Shown here in pieces: positions 40,713 to 51,858 of a DNA stretch of 64,000 nucleotides (within the stretch, counting starts at the first letter, position 1; the number at the start of each line of letters is the position of its first letter). The translations under genes and the position numbers were made by a program. Under the pieces are notes generated by a model. The model was not told the DNA's origin. It searched no databases and saw nothing but the letters and a program-made list of their open reading frames with translations. The DNA comes from Dipetalonema caudispina (Eukaryota; Nematoda; Chromadorea; Rhabditida; Onchocercidae): contig JABVXV010000017.1 in assembly GCA_013365325.1 (NCBI GenBank), positions 372,001 through 436,000 of the forward strand, written 5' to 3'.

Positions 40713-43700
40713 TCATTCTTCTCGTAACGAGACCGACAACATGCCAGTTTTGTATGGTGTACTTTGTGGTATCTCACCACTGAACACGATCAGGTCGTCA
40801 ACCGATATCTGTAAGATTTTACATCATTAATTTGCACCAAATATAAAATTGTCCATGTGGAAAGACGACATATTTATATGAATCAAAATATTTAAATTTT
40901 TGAAAGACCATTGTTCAGAAATATGCTTAAATGTAATGTGAATGTGTTTGGGAACATATTTAAGGAAGATTTCATCATACATGAGTAGATTTCCTTCAAA
41001 TCAGAAGAAAAAGATATCGGTGCTACTCTTTCTCTTCAACCTCATAAGCTTTGAGAGCATGAATCGAATGAAAATAAGTCCCTTTTTCACTAAAATTATT
41101 TATTATCTATGCAACAAACAGTGATAAGCCGCGCTCCACGTTCCGGTGTCTTTCGATAGTTGTACACATTTATATTTGATACGTAGGTTGGAATGTCGAA
41201 CACAACAAATACCCTTGCACAACGATTTGGTAAGATTGGAGTCAACCACATGTGCGATGGACTAAAATTTCCAACAAACTTTATATTATCTAAAAACAGG
41301 ATGCTTTTATAACCTTTATAGAGTATGTCATCTACGAAAATTTCAAATTAATCAATAGTCTATCTTTAAGTATTATACGCTTTTTAAATTGCCATAGAAT
41401 CATGTAATTTGGAGAGCAGGTAGTGGGAAACAAACTTTTCGGTATCATTGAAGCCATCAATGAGTTTGTCACTTGTTCGTGGGTCATCGTTAACGTTTGG
41501 CAATATATTCACACTCTCTGGGAATGCTGCCAGATCTATAAAATTGTATTTCTAATGGCTATACTTTCATAAAGTTTAACATAACAATTGGCATTTCTGA
41601 TATTCATGTAAGCTAAATCAAAAAGATATCATCCGTTTGAGTAATATTTGTTATACAAATAAACTTTGTGGGAGAAGTTTGATGAGTTTCTCATGATGAT
41701 TGTAAAATTCGATTCCATTGAGACCAATGTAGTATTCATCACCCCAGCTGCAATGCAGTCGCAACTGATATGTAACTGCAAAACATAATGTTCTGCAAAT
41801 GGGATAGTATTATGTATAACTCACGAAATTATTTTACTGAACTTCAAGGTTTTGCTTGATAAATAATATAGAAGGAAGCATGTAAGTAATTAACAGAAAT
41901 TTCAAGAAGTAATATTATTGGTAATTTGTGCAATTTTAAAGACATGAAAAAAACCTGAAAGTGGTAATTTTGAAAATGCTGTACTAACATCCATTAATGG
42001 ATTGTGTTTGTGGCCTGGATATAGGCTTATAAAGGATTGATCTGTTGAAAATAATATCTTGCACGTAATCGAAATGAATATATCCTGAAACTTTCAATTC
42101 GACGGAAAATCTTCAACTACTTATGCTTGAAGGCTTAAGAACAGTTGAACTTAAAGGCTTGATGATTTAAAAAATTGAAAGAGAGTAGCTGAACCAATGG
42201 CAAAAAGATAATTTAAACAACCCCGAGGACTTCACTCTTTTTAACAAAGCAGTTGATGCGATAGAAGTTCAAAGAAGTATACAATCATAGAAGAAGAAAG
42301 AAAGTGTCGCTTTATCAACAAAACTATAAAAAACCTGGAGCTTTCCTTAGCAGTATAGGCCCTTGAAGCATTTTGCCATTCACATAAATTTGAATGCAAC
42401 GCACTCCTGCATATGACATCTCTGGTGAAGCATTGTAATTCCACACGCAGATACCTGAAGGATAAAAAACTTCTATCAAAGAATCAAAATCATATGAAGA
42501 TTAAACTAGTGACGATTTATATCTCCAGTGATTCTGTAATTTTTTAGATTTCAAGAGAAGATTGATAAAACGCCATAGTCTAATTATTTGTCTGCGCATA
42601 ATTATGAAAATTTCAAATAGTTTATTCTTACTGTCTTCATCAGGTTGTGTTCATCTCATTAATAGATGTACCTGAAGCGATAATAGGCTCTGCGAACGTC
42701 ACTGTTACTCGTACTGGTAGTAAATTACGTGAATACGACGAAAGCCACATATCTTCTCTGTTCCTTGTTAAATTCCTCCCATTCATTAATCTAAATCTTG
42801 ATTTATGAATGCTTAACACTGTAAATAGATTACCACTGTTATAATTCATAAATTGAGATAAACAAAAGAATGCAATGCTTCGCATTGTTTAAAATAGATT
42901 TGCATGGCCTCATCCAATGAACTTCAAAGAATTTCTAACACCATGTAAAGATATAAAAAAGTTTCTAAGTGGAACAATTTATTAATTTGGAAGTTTGAAA
43001 TGTTGAATAAGCAATAGAGATGTTGCTGGGTACCACGTACAGTTGCTCTCAACACGGTTGAAAGTAACAAACAGATTTTTTTTTTTTAAGGACCACATAC
43101 AAATCATTCTTAATACGACATCTATTTTAACTATTTAACATGCATAATAATATGGCAAAAAACATTTATAGCAATATGACAAAAACCTGTAAGAAGTTTG
43201 TGTGGCAGTAGAAGTTGTTATATTACAATTCAAATGATCCAAAACGATACCATTTGGGCCGAGAAATTGCAAACCCGTTAAACCGATGCAATCCGGTGCA
43301 CCCCAGTTTTCCAGAAGTTCCATATGAAACACTGGAAACATATTCTAGAAGTGAGAGCTTAACAAAAAAAGTCTTTTAGATTTAAAAAGTTTGAATAAAG
43401 TTGTCATCCCTATTTCATGAAATGTCACACGGTTAGTAAAGAATATGTTGGAAGTCCACTCCTTGCATTGCTTTAGAATATTGTTTAACGGATCATGAAT
43501 TGATTTGCTTGAATTTTAGAGCCATAATAGATTCAAAAAGATAGGTAGCGTTGCGTAATGTTCGGAAATATTGAGATGATGGAGTAAAATTATTATTTTA
43601 ACATAATACATCAAGGCAACCTACGTAATGGTAATGTATTGGTTTACGTACGAGAAACTTCCATAACAGTAAAATTCACCATTACTGTTATTCACCGATC

Positions 43701-46076
43701 AAATTTTGATGAAACATTTTTAACTTTGTAGCGGGTATAGTTTGTATCAGCAGCAATTATTTATCAGCAACGTTTTAAACTACTATATACAATTTTCATT
43801 TGAATAAGTGTTTCTGTAAATTCTAAACAGAAGAGCTTAATTTGCTATCGTCCAATTTTCGACAAATTAGCAGTACCTTTAAGTAGAGGGAGGCCATTAT
43901 CTTCTGGTTCTGCTTTCGTCTCATCACTTTCCATTTTACCTTCTCTTTCTTTACTGCAGCTACAAACAGATCGTTCTGGGATAGTTTCTTCAAGGTTCGC
44001 ATTTGTTGATTTTCGATCACTGGATCGCGTTGTACTTCGAACTCGAGATCTTCGATCACCAGTGACTGGTCTGAGAACATCTTGCGCATTTAGCATTCCT
44101 GTTCTTGATGGTGCTTCAACTGTAGTAGGAATTGTGAGTGATTCCTCTGCATTCACAGCTTCTGAAGGCGATTACAAAACTAACATACATTTTGTTTTAT
44201 TTTTCATTAAGACAATTACCAACTATTTAGGGCAAATAAAGCGTATTAAGATATCTCGTATTCAACAAGCATTTCCCAGAATCTAATGGCAAAAGCTAAA
44301 ATAATGGTATGGATTAGACCTAAATCAAATCAAATCACTGTATTTTTAATTCGTCATTCAATCGTGATGATAATTTGTAGTAAACACCCCATAAAAAACT
44401 ATATTAATGCTAATAGTTTATCACTTATCTATCACTATATTGAGATAAAAATAACCAACGGTTTGTCAAATACATTAGTTTATTCCAAGAGGACTGAAAT
44501 AAAAACCTCCAAGATCGTTGGCCAATTCATGAAGATCCAAGGCACTTCGCATTATTTCATCTCTGTGCAGACATTTATCGTTTTCAGCAATTAACTCCAA
44601 TATAGCATCATTTGTTGTAAATAGAATCGTCTAAATGATTTTAAGATTAATACGGAATTATCTCCCTTCAACTGCACAAATGAAATCATCCATGTAATCG
44701 TCATACATGCAATTCATAGTAATTCCGTTGTGTACAATCATGATTTCACTTCATTTGTTAAATATTCAGAAATATTTGAGTAAATAAATTCGTTATTCCT
44801 TCACCGGCGAAGTCAGATTATTCTACACAACGCACTTCTACTCAATCAAAACTTTGTAGTGAAATTTCAACGGCAAATAATATTTGAAAATACTTTTTAT
44901 GTCTTCTGAAAATCAAGAAGTAACAGATGAATTATCCAAGAGATATTTCAGAAATACTAACATCACCCATGGATTCTTCCTCATTTTCGAAAGTAAATGC
45001 ACATGATATCTCGCCCTGAAATATGATTGCACCATCCAATTCAATACGAAGATCATGCACACCGCATAATGCATGAACACGTGATTCATTGTAGTTCTAC
45101 AAGAATTTCATTATTTTTTCGTAATTTTAGTTTAAAAAGTTAACGGTTCTTTATGTTTAATTTACTTCAGTTATTTATTCCGCTTATTTTTATCTTGTAA
45201 AATGCTTGCTTCGTTTAATCTGCATTAGCAAAAAATATACCCAAATTCGGATCATCGCAATACTTTCCTCTTCTTTGAGGTGAATTTCTATGTAAAGCAA
45301 TTCTGACAGATTGTCATATCTGAAATTGTTACATTAAAATAATGCTTATTCATTCTAATCCATGCCATGCTATACTATACTATCATCTATTTCATTTCAT
45401 TTTTTTCATGGTGTTTCTTTAGATAAATATATTTACCTGGCAGACCACATCTTACATGGATCATTGGTGGATAGGTTTGCTTCTCCATTCTTGAATACAT
45501 TATCCAAAGAGCCACGCGTTATACTCGCATTTGTTTTCATCTACAACTTCATTTTTTGTCTCATCAACGGTATAATGGTGGCAAGGATATATGCTATTCA
45601 GAGTCGCATAAAATGCATGACATTTGTTTTGAAACATCAATTCATACAATCTATTGATAGGATCATCTTCAGAGTAATGAACTATCTTCAGAAAGTGAAA
45701 TCAAAACTCAACATTCCTCACTTTATCAATCTGCGGTCTTTCACCAACCGCATTAAATAACTCGATAGCATTGAGACCAATAAAGTGAGGATCATCCCAA
45801 GAACTGCACAAGATGAATCGAAAGAGCTCACCTCGCGGGAGCTCTGGAATCGCAAAACCATATCTTAAATTGAACCGAAATTACACATAAATAGCCATGA
45901 CTACCTTTATCATCTTACCTTCTTTCAATCTCATTTCAATTATTAGGCCTAAAGTTTTATTGTAATAATTTGTTAAAATGAAACTAATTTAACCATATGA
46001 ACTGAAAAGATACGTACGCTTCTCCTGATCCATTGCAATCGGACAAATGCTTTTTCGTACTCACACTTTTCGACAT
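40713..46076 (-). CDS. katnip: KATNIP-like protein (DUF4457 repeats)
   Basis: KATNIP (KIAA0556) in vertebrates binds katanin and microtubules and acts at the ciliary base. Fifteen exons in transcription order: 46076-46018, 45863-45722, 45540-45437, 45319-45241, 45096-44962, 44630-44507, 44161-43877, 43331-43187, 42790-42672, 42454-42335, 42084-41989, 41775-41665, 41535-41436, 41261-41120, 40808-40713; 618 aa, all in phase. Three DUF4457-type units are seen. Unit A (about 20-173) has IPELPRGELFRF, SSWDDPHFIGLNAIELF, IRIWNYNESR. Unit B (about 310-440) has LLENWGAPDCIGLTGLQF, MWLSSYS, VWNYNASPE. Unit C (about 445-618) has SWGDEYYIGLNGIEFY, DPRTSDKLIDGFN, HMWLTPILP, INVYNYRKTP. A basic, Ser/Thr-rich linker (about 215-309) joins A and B. 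Much shorter than human KATNIP (about 1600 aa); it begins almost at unit A. The acceptor TTGTAG at 45541 is weak, and the start exon is the least sure part. Confidence 0.9.
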
Positions 46077-47298
46077 CTTTATTTCAAAGATCTTCAATTT
46101 GCTATGAGATAAAAAGGAACTATGTTTGCGATGCACCAGAACATCTCATTAGAATACTCAAAGGATTCAGTTTGATCTTACAATCTGAATTATGAAAGAA
46201 AATTCAACGATGAGAATTTATTGAGATTATCTCCTTTAAGGCATAAGATATTGCAATTTCAAGTATCGCGAGTAGTTAAACAGCTTCTCTAAGCGGAAGT
46301 TCTACTTTCAACTCTTTCCAGGAATGTGATTTTCTTGATCTAGTTGACAATGTGATAGATGACACATTAATTAGTGACGGATCGCTTGCCTAATTAATAC
46401 CTTGCTAAGATACATTTACGTTCGACCATTTATCAGGCACAATTAATGAAATGTTCAAACAGACGGTAAAAGAAAGAAAAAACACTTTTATATCCAAATG
46501 TTTTCTGAAAAATGAGGAGCATATGGTAGGATATAGCGGAAATTGAATATGTCACATGTTATGATGATATGTTACCATGGACACCTTTACTGCAGTTGCA
46601 GCATTTGCAAATTGAGTTCACTGAACCACTTTTATCCTTCTCTTTTTCTTCTACTTTTGTCTAATTTTTACCTTTTCCATCATTTTATCATAAATTTCAG
46701 TGTTCATTATTACTGTTTGTGAAGAGTTAGTAAGAAAATCATTCACATTCCGTTTATGCATTCTTTTCAAATACAACAATTGGGCATGCAATACTGTATT
46801 AAACTTGTTGAGCTGAAACAATATACAGCACAGGTAAGGCTCAATCAGACTTATCCCTTTGTCTTAACGGATAATAATATACAACGTCACTTGATACTAA
46901 CAGCACGAAATGCTTGATCAGATCAAATTTCTTCCTGATCAAAACTGCAAAATGCTGTGATGAAGCTTTGTTCGTGGCCATACCGCTATGACTTATCAAA
47001 TGTCAAAATTGTTCCATCAACAATTTATTTGATCACGGGATAGATGGAAGCAGAATAACCTGACAACTGATTCTATTTAATGGCATTGTTTTAAAGGGAC
47101 ATAGAATGATGATCGAGCGGCAACGTCAGGATTAGACTGCCCTGTAGCCAGATTTCCTCTTGAACATTGAAATGCAAAAATCAATTTCGAGTTTCTTGAT
47201 TGAAAAAAGCATAAAGGTAAAGTGCGAGAAAATTCAACTCATAAATCCTGATCTTAATACACTTAAATTTGTCGTTCAACTCCGAATTCAGTTCGATT
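46077..47298. other. intergenic region upstream of KATNIP-like gene
   Basis: This gap is likely to hold the promoter of the KATNIP-like gene. All three minus-strand frames between 47090 and 47165 are open for a short way, but I could not connect any of them by phase to either neighbour. Nothing else is seen. Confidence 0.45.
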
Positions 47299-48342
47299 TT
47301 AACAGTCAGGTCCTTCGCAGAGTGGTTTCACATAAATCCGAATAAATGGTTCTTCATAAACTTCCGTGATATTCAACTCTTCGAAAGTTCCGCTCATGTT
47401 CGGTTGCAGAACTTGTTCAGTATTCAATTCCGGATCCTTTTTCAGTTCTTCGCTGTTTAGCAAATCATTTTTTGTTGTAGCACCCTTTTCGAATAACTGA
47501 ATCATGGACTTGGTGGTCGGCGATACGACACTCTTTTCGTACACTAACTAAATTTTAAAAATTATAATTAATAAGCAACTTCAACTATCAATTTTATTTC
47601 GAAATTTTAACTGATTCAAGTTAATTATATTAAGGAATTCCTCAAGTCTTTCTATTTTTTATAAAATTTTGGTCGTGATTATGAGTCCAAAATAAAAGCA
47701 AAATTGAAAATTTGCCTGAAAAGTCAAAAATATCTTCATATGCAAAATCTTCAGAATACGAAAAGGTTAGAAAATTTACTTCAGTTCCCTGATTATCATC
47801 GTTTTTGTTCTTGTCCCATATTGTCATTGGCAAATCAATAGTCTGTTTATCTGGATCAGTAACCATTAAGGCCAGTGGCTTAATCAAGTTTCCCAGCAAT
47901 ATACCGGGTATCGTCCGACGTAACATATCGTAGTTTCTACTTTTCACATTCTGTTCATTTCGATATCTAATATATTCGAGCTCTGGTGATCGATACAATG
48001 CCTCGGTCGGGAATATATTTTCATTCAATTTCTTCATCCAATTCTTTTCATAATCTGTAATATAAATACAACAAACTGATGGAAATTTCAGTATCGATTT
48101 CTGTATAGTAGCACTCGAAATGCTCACAGTGTTTTTAAAATAATTCATTTATTACTTGAACCAGAAGTTTTTTCAATACAACGACACACGAAACGAAAAT
48201 ATCTGCGAATCTGTTTAAACAGAAATAGAATGAAAAGAATGAAAGATGAAAACTGCTAACCATTGGCTTCGTTACGACCAGTAAATCGTCCAAATACGAC
48301 CCATAATAAATTGGGAAACAAAATGAACAGTGTAAATGGCAT
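47299..48342 (-). CDS. predicted secreted protein, family not recognised
   Basis: I do not recognise this protein. Three exons in transcription order: 48342-48261, 48054-47780, 47547-47299; 201 aa, in phase. Residues 1-22 are a strong signal peptide (MPFTLFILFPNLLWVVFGRF); no other membrane segment is seen, so secretion is likely. The middle is polar and charged, with SPELEYIRYRNEQ and a more hydrophobic TIPGILLGNLIKPLALMV. The acidic third part ends in a hydrophobic strand FIRIYVKPL and CEGPDC at the very C-terminus. Those two Cys are the only ones in the mature chain, so one disulphide closing a four-residue loop is possible. The ATG lies 15 bases after CTTTCAG, which fits SL trans-splicing. 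It could be nematode-specific. Confidence 0.75.
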
Positions 48343-49373
48343 AAAGTGTTCAGTTTACTGAAAGACAAAGCAATGATACGACAGAGTTGCACATATAAAT
48401 AAGCGTTATTGTATTAATTCATAACAAACGTTATTCAAATTATAACAGCAAATTATATAAATTTAATAACTTAGCAAGGTTAAACAAACAAGTCGATAGA
48501 TCGACTTTAATAAAATAATTTATCGAGAAACTGAAGTGAGAACTAAATTACTGAATTACTTAGTTCAAAATTCCGCCTTAACAAAAATCTAATCGAAGCA
48601 ATTGGCCATCTTGCTTAATCACCTCTACTTGAGCAGAATAAAAAAGAACGAAAAGCGAACCGAGAATAATTTGCAACGTTGAATTATTTTCCGCACATTT
48701 CCAATGATTAAATCATTTAAATTCTCATTTAGTAGAAATACTTGAAAATATAGGGCACATTCATGTTCACTGGGATGAGCAATGCAATGACAAATTTAGA
48801 AAATTTCAACCAGACAGAAGCTATACCACCACTGGAAGAGAAACAAATAACTGTTGAAAACAGAACTATCAATTTCATTTAAAAAAACCAAAGGGATGAT
48901 GGGTAAGTGTAGAATAGCCGAACAGGACATTAAGCTAGCCTTATTTCATTAATTGTCCATCGATGACTCAACCGAATGATATGAGGTGAAAAGTGAGGAT
49001 TGCAATTATGTGGTAAGGCGAGAGGGGCAGACAGAGAGAGAGAAAGGAGAAAAGAGCTTTTCTTTTCTCCGCCCCAAAAAATTGTCTAATTAGTTGAGAA
49101 ACTAATTTGCTTGATGTGACTATTGGTGGTGAGAGATTTGACTTCTTCCATCGGTTATGTAAAATTATTATTCCTCTCTATAAGCAGTTCAATTTGATCA
49201 GTGATCGTATCACTGCTCTCGATACTTTTTATTGCTACATAAGCACATGCTTGACCTCCTTGAATATAAAAAATTAAAAATTTAAATTCATTTTTGGAAT
49301 TACCATGTAGTAAACAGTAATAATTACAAGTATAACATGCAATTTAAGTGATTCTGTTTGTTTTCATTGATCT
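48343..49373. other. intergenic region
   Basis: Gap between the end of the small acidic-tail protein (49374) and the secreted protein gene. It holds a GA-rich patch (about 49030-49060) and otherwise plain AT-rich sequence. The distance is too large to place the secreted protein confidently in the operon to its right. Confidence 0.5.
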
Positions 49374-49601
49374 TCAGCTCTTACTGCTATTTGATGAGCT
49401 CGAGTCGTCCTCTTCGGATACTTGCTTCTTTTCGGATTGTTGTTGTGTATTTTCCGTTTTCTCCGGGAAGCACTGTCGAACTTGCTGTAAGATCACGCGG
49501 TCTTTCTCGATTGACAATTGCCGCATAAAACGAATAGAAAAAAATGTGATAGTCATCTCAAGAAGCTTTTTATGGCCCAATTCTGCGTTTTTATTAGCCA
49601 T
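49374..49601 (-). CDS. small protein with acidic Ser-rich tail, third gene of putative operon
   Basis: Single exon, 75 aa, family not recognised. Residues 1-45 look like an amphipathic helix region with basic and hydrophobic residues (LGHKKLLEMTITFFSIRFMR, LSIEKDRVILQQ). The tail is Gln/Lys-rich and then EEDDSSSSNSS. The ATG is 9 bases after CATACTTCTAG (acceptor at 49611) and a stop lies directly before it in frame, so it reads as a start, not an internal exon. The stop of the gene in front is only 49 bases upstream of that acceptor. The alternative is that part of this ORF (from CAA at about 49493, after TTACAG) is the last exon of the gene in front. Not seen in any family I know. Confidence 0.5.
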   Translation of the reverse strand: MANKNAELGHKKLLEMTITFFSIRFMRQLSIEKDRVILQQVRQCFPEKTENTQQQSEKKQVSEEDDSSSSNSSKS

Positions 49602-49659
49602 TTAAAGGCTCTAGAAGTATGCAGAAAGGATAGAAACTATCTAAAGAATAATGCTAAGT

Positions 49660-50089
49660 TTATACTTGCATAGCATGCACTGCATTCCATAATGATATGG
49701 CATCTCTTTGCTGTATATTACAGGACGAACTTGTGCAACTAACTTTATAAAATGCTATCAAGTCTTTCTTTTCTTGTTGAAATTCTTCGTCAGCTTGTCG
49801 GCTGGTACGTTCATCAATTTCTTCCAGTTCATTTCGCTTCATCCCTACTTTTTCCCTTGTTTGCATGCACTAAAGACTATCATTGCAGAGTTTCTTAATT
49901 ACAAGAACAAATGAAATCTACAAATAATATATTAGTGACTTTAACTAAATAGACATTTGCTTAGTCAAGAATATGTTTTTACAAATATGGGTAAAATTTT
50001 ACAATTTCGGTTAAGGTTACTTTGGAAGTTACTTCGGTAATCTCCCCCTGTTCATCACGATTAAAACAAATATCCTGACTATTTCCCAT
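49660..50089 (-). CDS. small coiled-coil-like protein, second gene of putative operon
   Basis: Family not recognised. Three exons in transcription order: 50089-50021, 49869-49744, 49710-49660; 81 aa, in phase. It is rich in charged residues with heptad-like spacing (MKRNELEEIDERTSRQADEE, QQEKKDLIAFYK) and ends RDAISLWNAVHAMQV. No signal peptide or membrane segment, so it is likely cytosolic or nuclear. The ATG is 5 bases after TTTAACAG (acceptor at 50095), and the membrane-protein stop lies 88 bases before that acceptor. No phase joins it to the membrane-protein exon, so it is a separate gene, and the spacing suggests an operon. The stop is inside what could also be an intron (GTATAA after CAA at 49666). 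Confidence 0.6.
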
Positions 50090-50182
50090 GCTAACTGTTA
50101 AAGAGCCGCTTACCAAAAATGTGAACACTCTACGCTTTTAGATCCGAAGTTCCAATAAGTTAATTGATTGGAATATTAAATA

Positions 50183-51858
50183 CTAAATTTGACGAACATT
50201 TTGAATTAATTTGGAATCGAATGAATTTGATATTACTGTGGTTGGTGTATTTGCTGGAGCTGCTCGGCTCGCCATTTCATTCAACTTTCCAGAAGATGTT
50301 TTTGTCTGTTGGCTTTGTTGTTGTAATTGTTGATGTTGTTGTTGTTGCTCTTGTTCTTGTTGCTTCTGTTTTATTTGCTTTTTTTTCTTTATAAAGTAGC
50401 TGCATGTTCCGATTGTGATAACTACGGTAATAGTAATCGCTGTAATGATTGATATAATAAGCCATTTGATCCTTGATATCGTATTATTCTTCCTTTTGCC
50501 TGTAGTATTAGCTAAGTAATAAGCCAATGATATAAAGAATATCTATCAACTCTAGGATCTTTGCAAGCCTTAAAAATTTTTGAAAAAAATTTGACTGATT
50601 AGCAGTTTGAATCATTTTATAATTGGTCAATAGAGCAGTATTGAGGCAGTGGGATCAATGTTCTCTTTCTAGCGTTTCTAGAAAAGATATGGCTTGGGGA
50701 AATTAGACTATCAAACGTAAAATTATGTCATTTGATTTACCCTTAATTGCACTACGTGTTAAATGAGTTGTGGAAAAGTTATTTCTGCATTGCACAAAGT
50801 GATTTTCATATGATATCTTTCAGGTTAGTAATAACTCTATAAAAGCTCTCTATAACTTTCGAAAAATAACATAGATATAACCTTTGACTGAAACGATTAA
50901 TAAAATGGAGTAATGTAATGATTGGCATAATTTGCTAACATTTGGTGTTATTAAAATAAGGTAAATTATTTGATATTATTAAAATAAGGTAAATTATTAT
51001 ACAGCACTGCCAGATAGAACTAATATCACAAGGAAAATAAGAAGTGCATTTGGACAAAAACGTACATATTCGTGTATATTTTAAATTAATAATTGGAAAT
51101 AATTACCTTCATTACAATCGATTAACAGCCACTTCACAGTTTCCTCATTTACATCGTCAGCGATATTTGCTTCACATAATTCATATGGCTGCAATTATAT
51201 TAGTCAAATTTTATAATAATTCAATTCACAGCATTTTTCATACCCTTTGAAGTATTCCTTCATAATCTTCAGCAGCATTGATGACATGTACACGTAGATC
51301 TTCTGGGATCGTTTTAGCGTATTGGACAACATCCATCAGTTGCTTATTGCATTCCGCACTTATGCTCAAAATTGTCAAATAATTATTCTCTGTATGGAAA
51401 TATGCTTCTTTTGATAGGCATTGCTCTACTTCTTTCCCCCTGAATGTCTGCAAACATCAAGAAAACTTTTTTGGACCAGATTTAAAACTTGTTGAAATTA
51501 AGGAACTTCTGCTTTTTGTCGTGAGATTCCTTTTCTACTCCAAGTATAAAAGAGTTGCAAATTTGTAAATATAATTCTTACTGCAAATAATTTATAAGTA
51601 TCTTCCCGACTCGTTGAACCAATTCGGAACAACAGTGAATTATTTCACGGGAATGCGATTAGATATAAAGGTATTCTTCATTCAGACTAGCAAAAGATGC
51701 GTGAGCATGGTATTTTCAGATGCAATATTTGTTTTATTCCCATGATCAAATTCTTTTAGACCATGAACCATTCTCAAAAGACTCACAGCTATTCGCACTC
51801 CAAGCTGATGATGAGCATAAGCGAAAATAACCGTCATGAAAATATGAAACAACCGCAT
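50183..51858 (-). CDS. predicted type I single-pass membrane protein, family not recognised
   Basis: Four exons in transcription order: 51858-51787, 51447-51244, 51188-51107, 50499-50183; 224 aa, in phase. Residues 1-15 are a signal peptide (MRLFHIFMTVIFAYA). The ectodomain (about 16-131) has four Cys and reads as helical (ECNKQLMDVVQYAKTIPEDL, DDVNEETVKWLLIDCNE). One membrane span at about 132-156 (WLIISIITAITITVVITIG) is followed by a KKKK stop-transfer string. The cytoplasmic tail starts with a long Gln-rich, coiled-coil-like stretch (KQQEQEQQQQHQQLQQQ) and ends NVRQI. I know no family with this layout. It is probably the first gene of an operon with the two small genes to its left. An extra exon between 51454 and 51786 cannot be excluded. 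Confidence 0.72.
50951..51000. repeat. 28-bp tandem duplication
   Basis: TTAAAATAAGGTAAATTATT occurs at 50951 and again at 50979, inside the intron between the third and fourth exons of the membrane-protein gene. Confidence 0.85.

Noticed and set aside
43823..44089. Alternative minus frame over the KATNIP linker exon.
   Set aside because: Phase from exons on both sides fixes the other frame; this one is a shadow.
44286..44594. 102-codon plus ORF.
   Set aside because: It lies over an intron and an exon of the minus-strand KATNIP-like gene and has no features of its own.
45362..45760. 132-codon plus ORF, one of the longest in the window.
   Set aside because: It overlaps exons of the minus-strand KATNIP-like gene whose reading is supported by conserved blocks; the plus frame is a shadow.
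45919..45948. A small exon LIIEMRLKE in the KATNIP-like gene.
   Set aside because: It would force loss of the conserved IPELPRG start of unit A. Splicing 46018 directly to 45863 keeps phase and that block.
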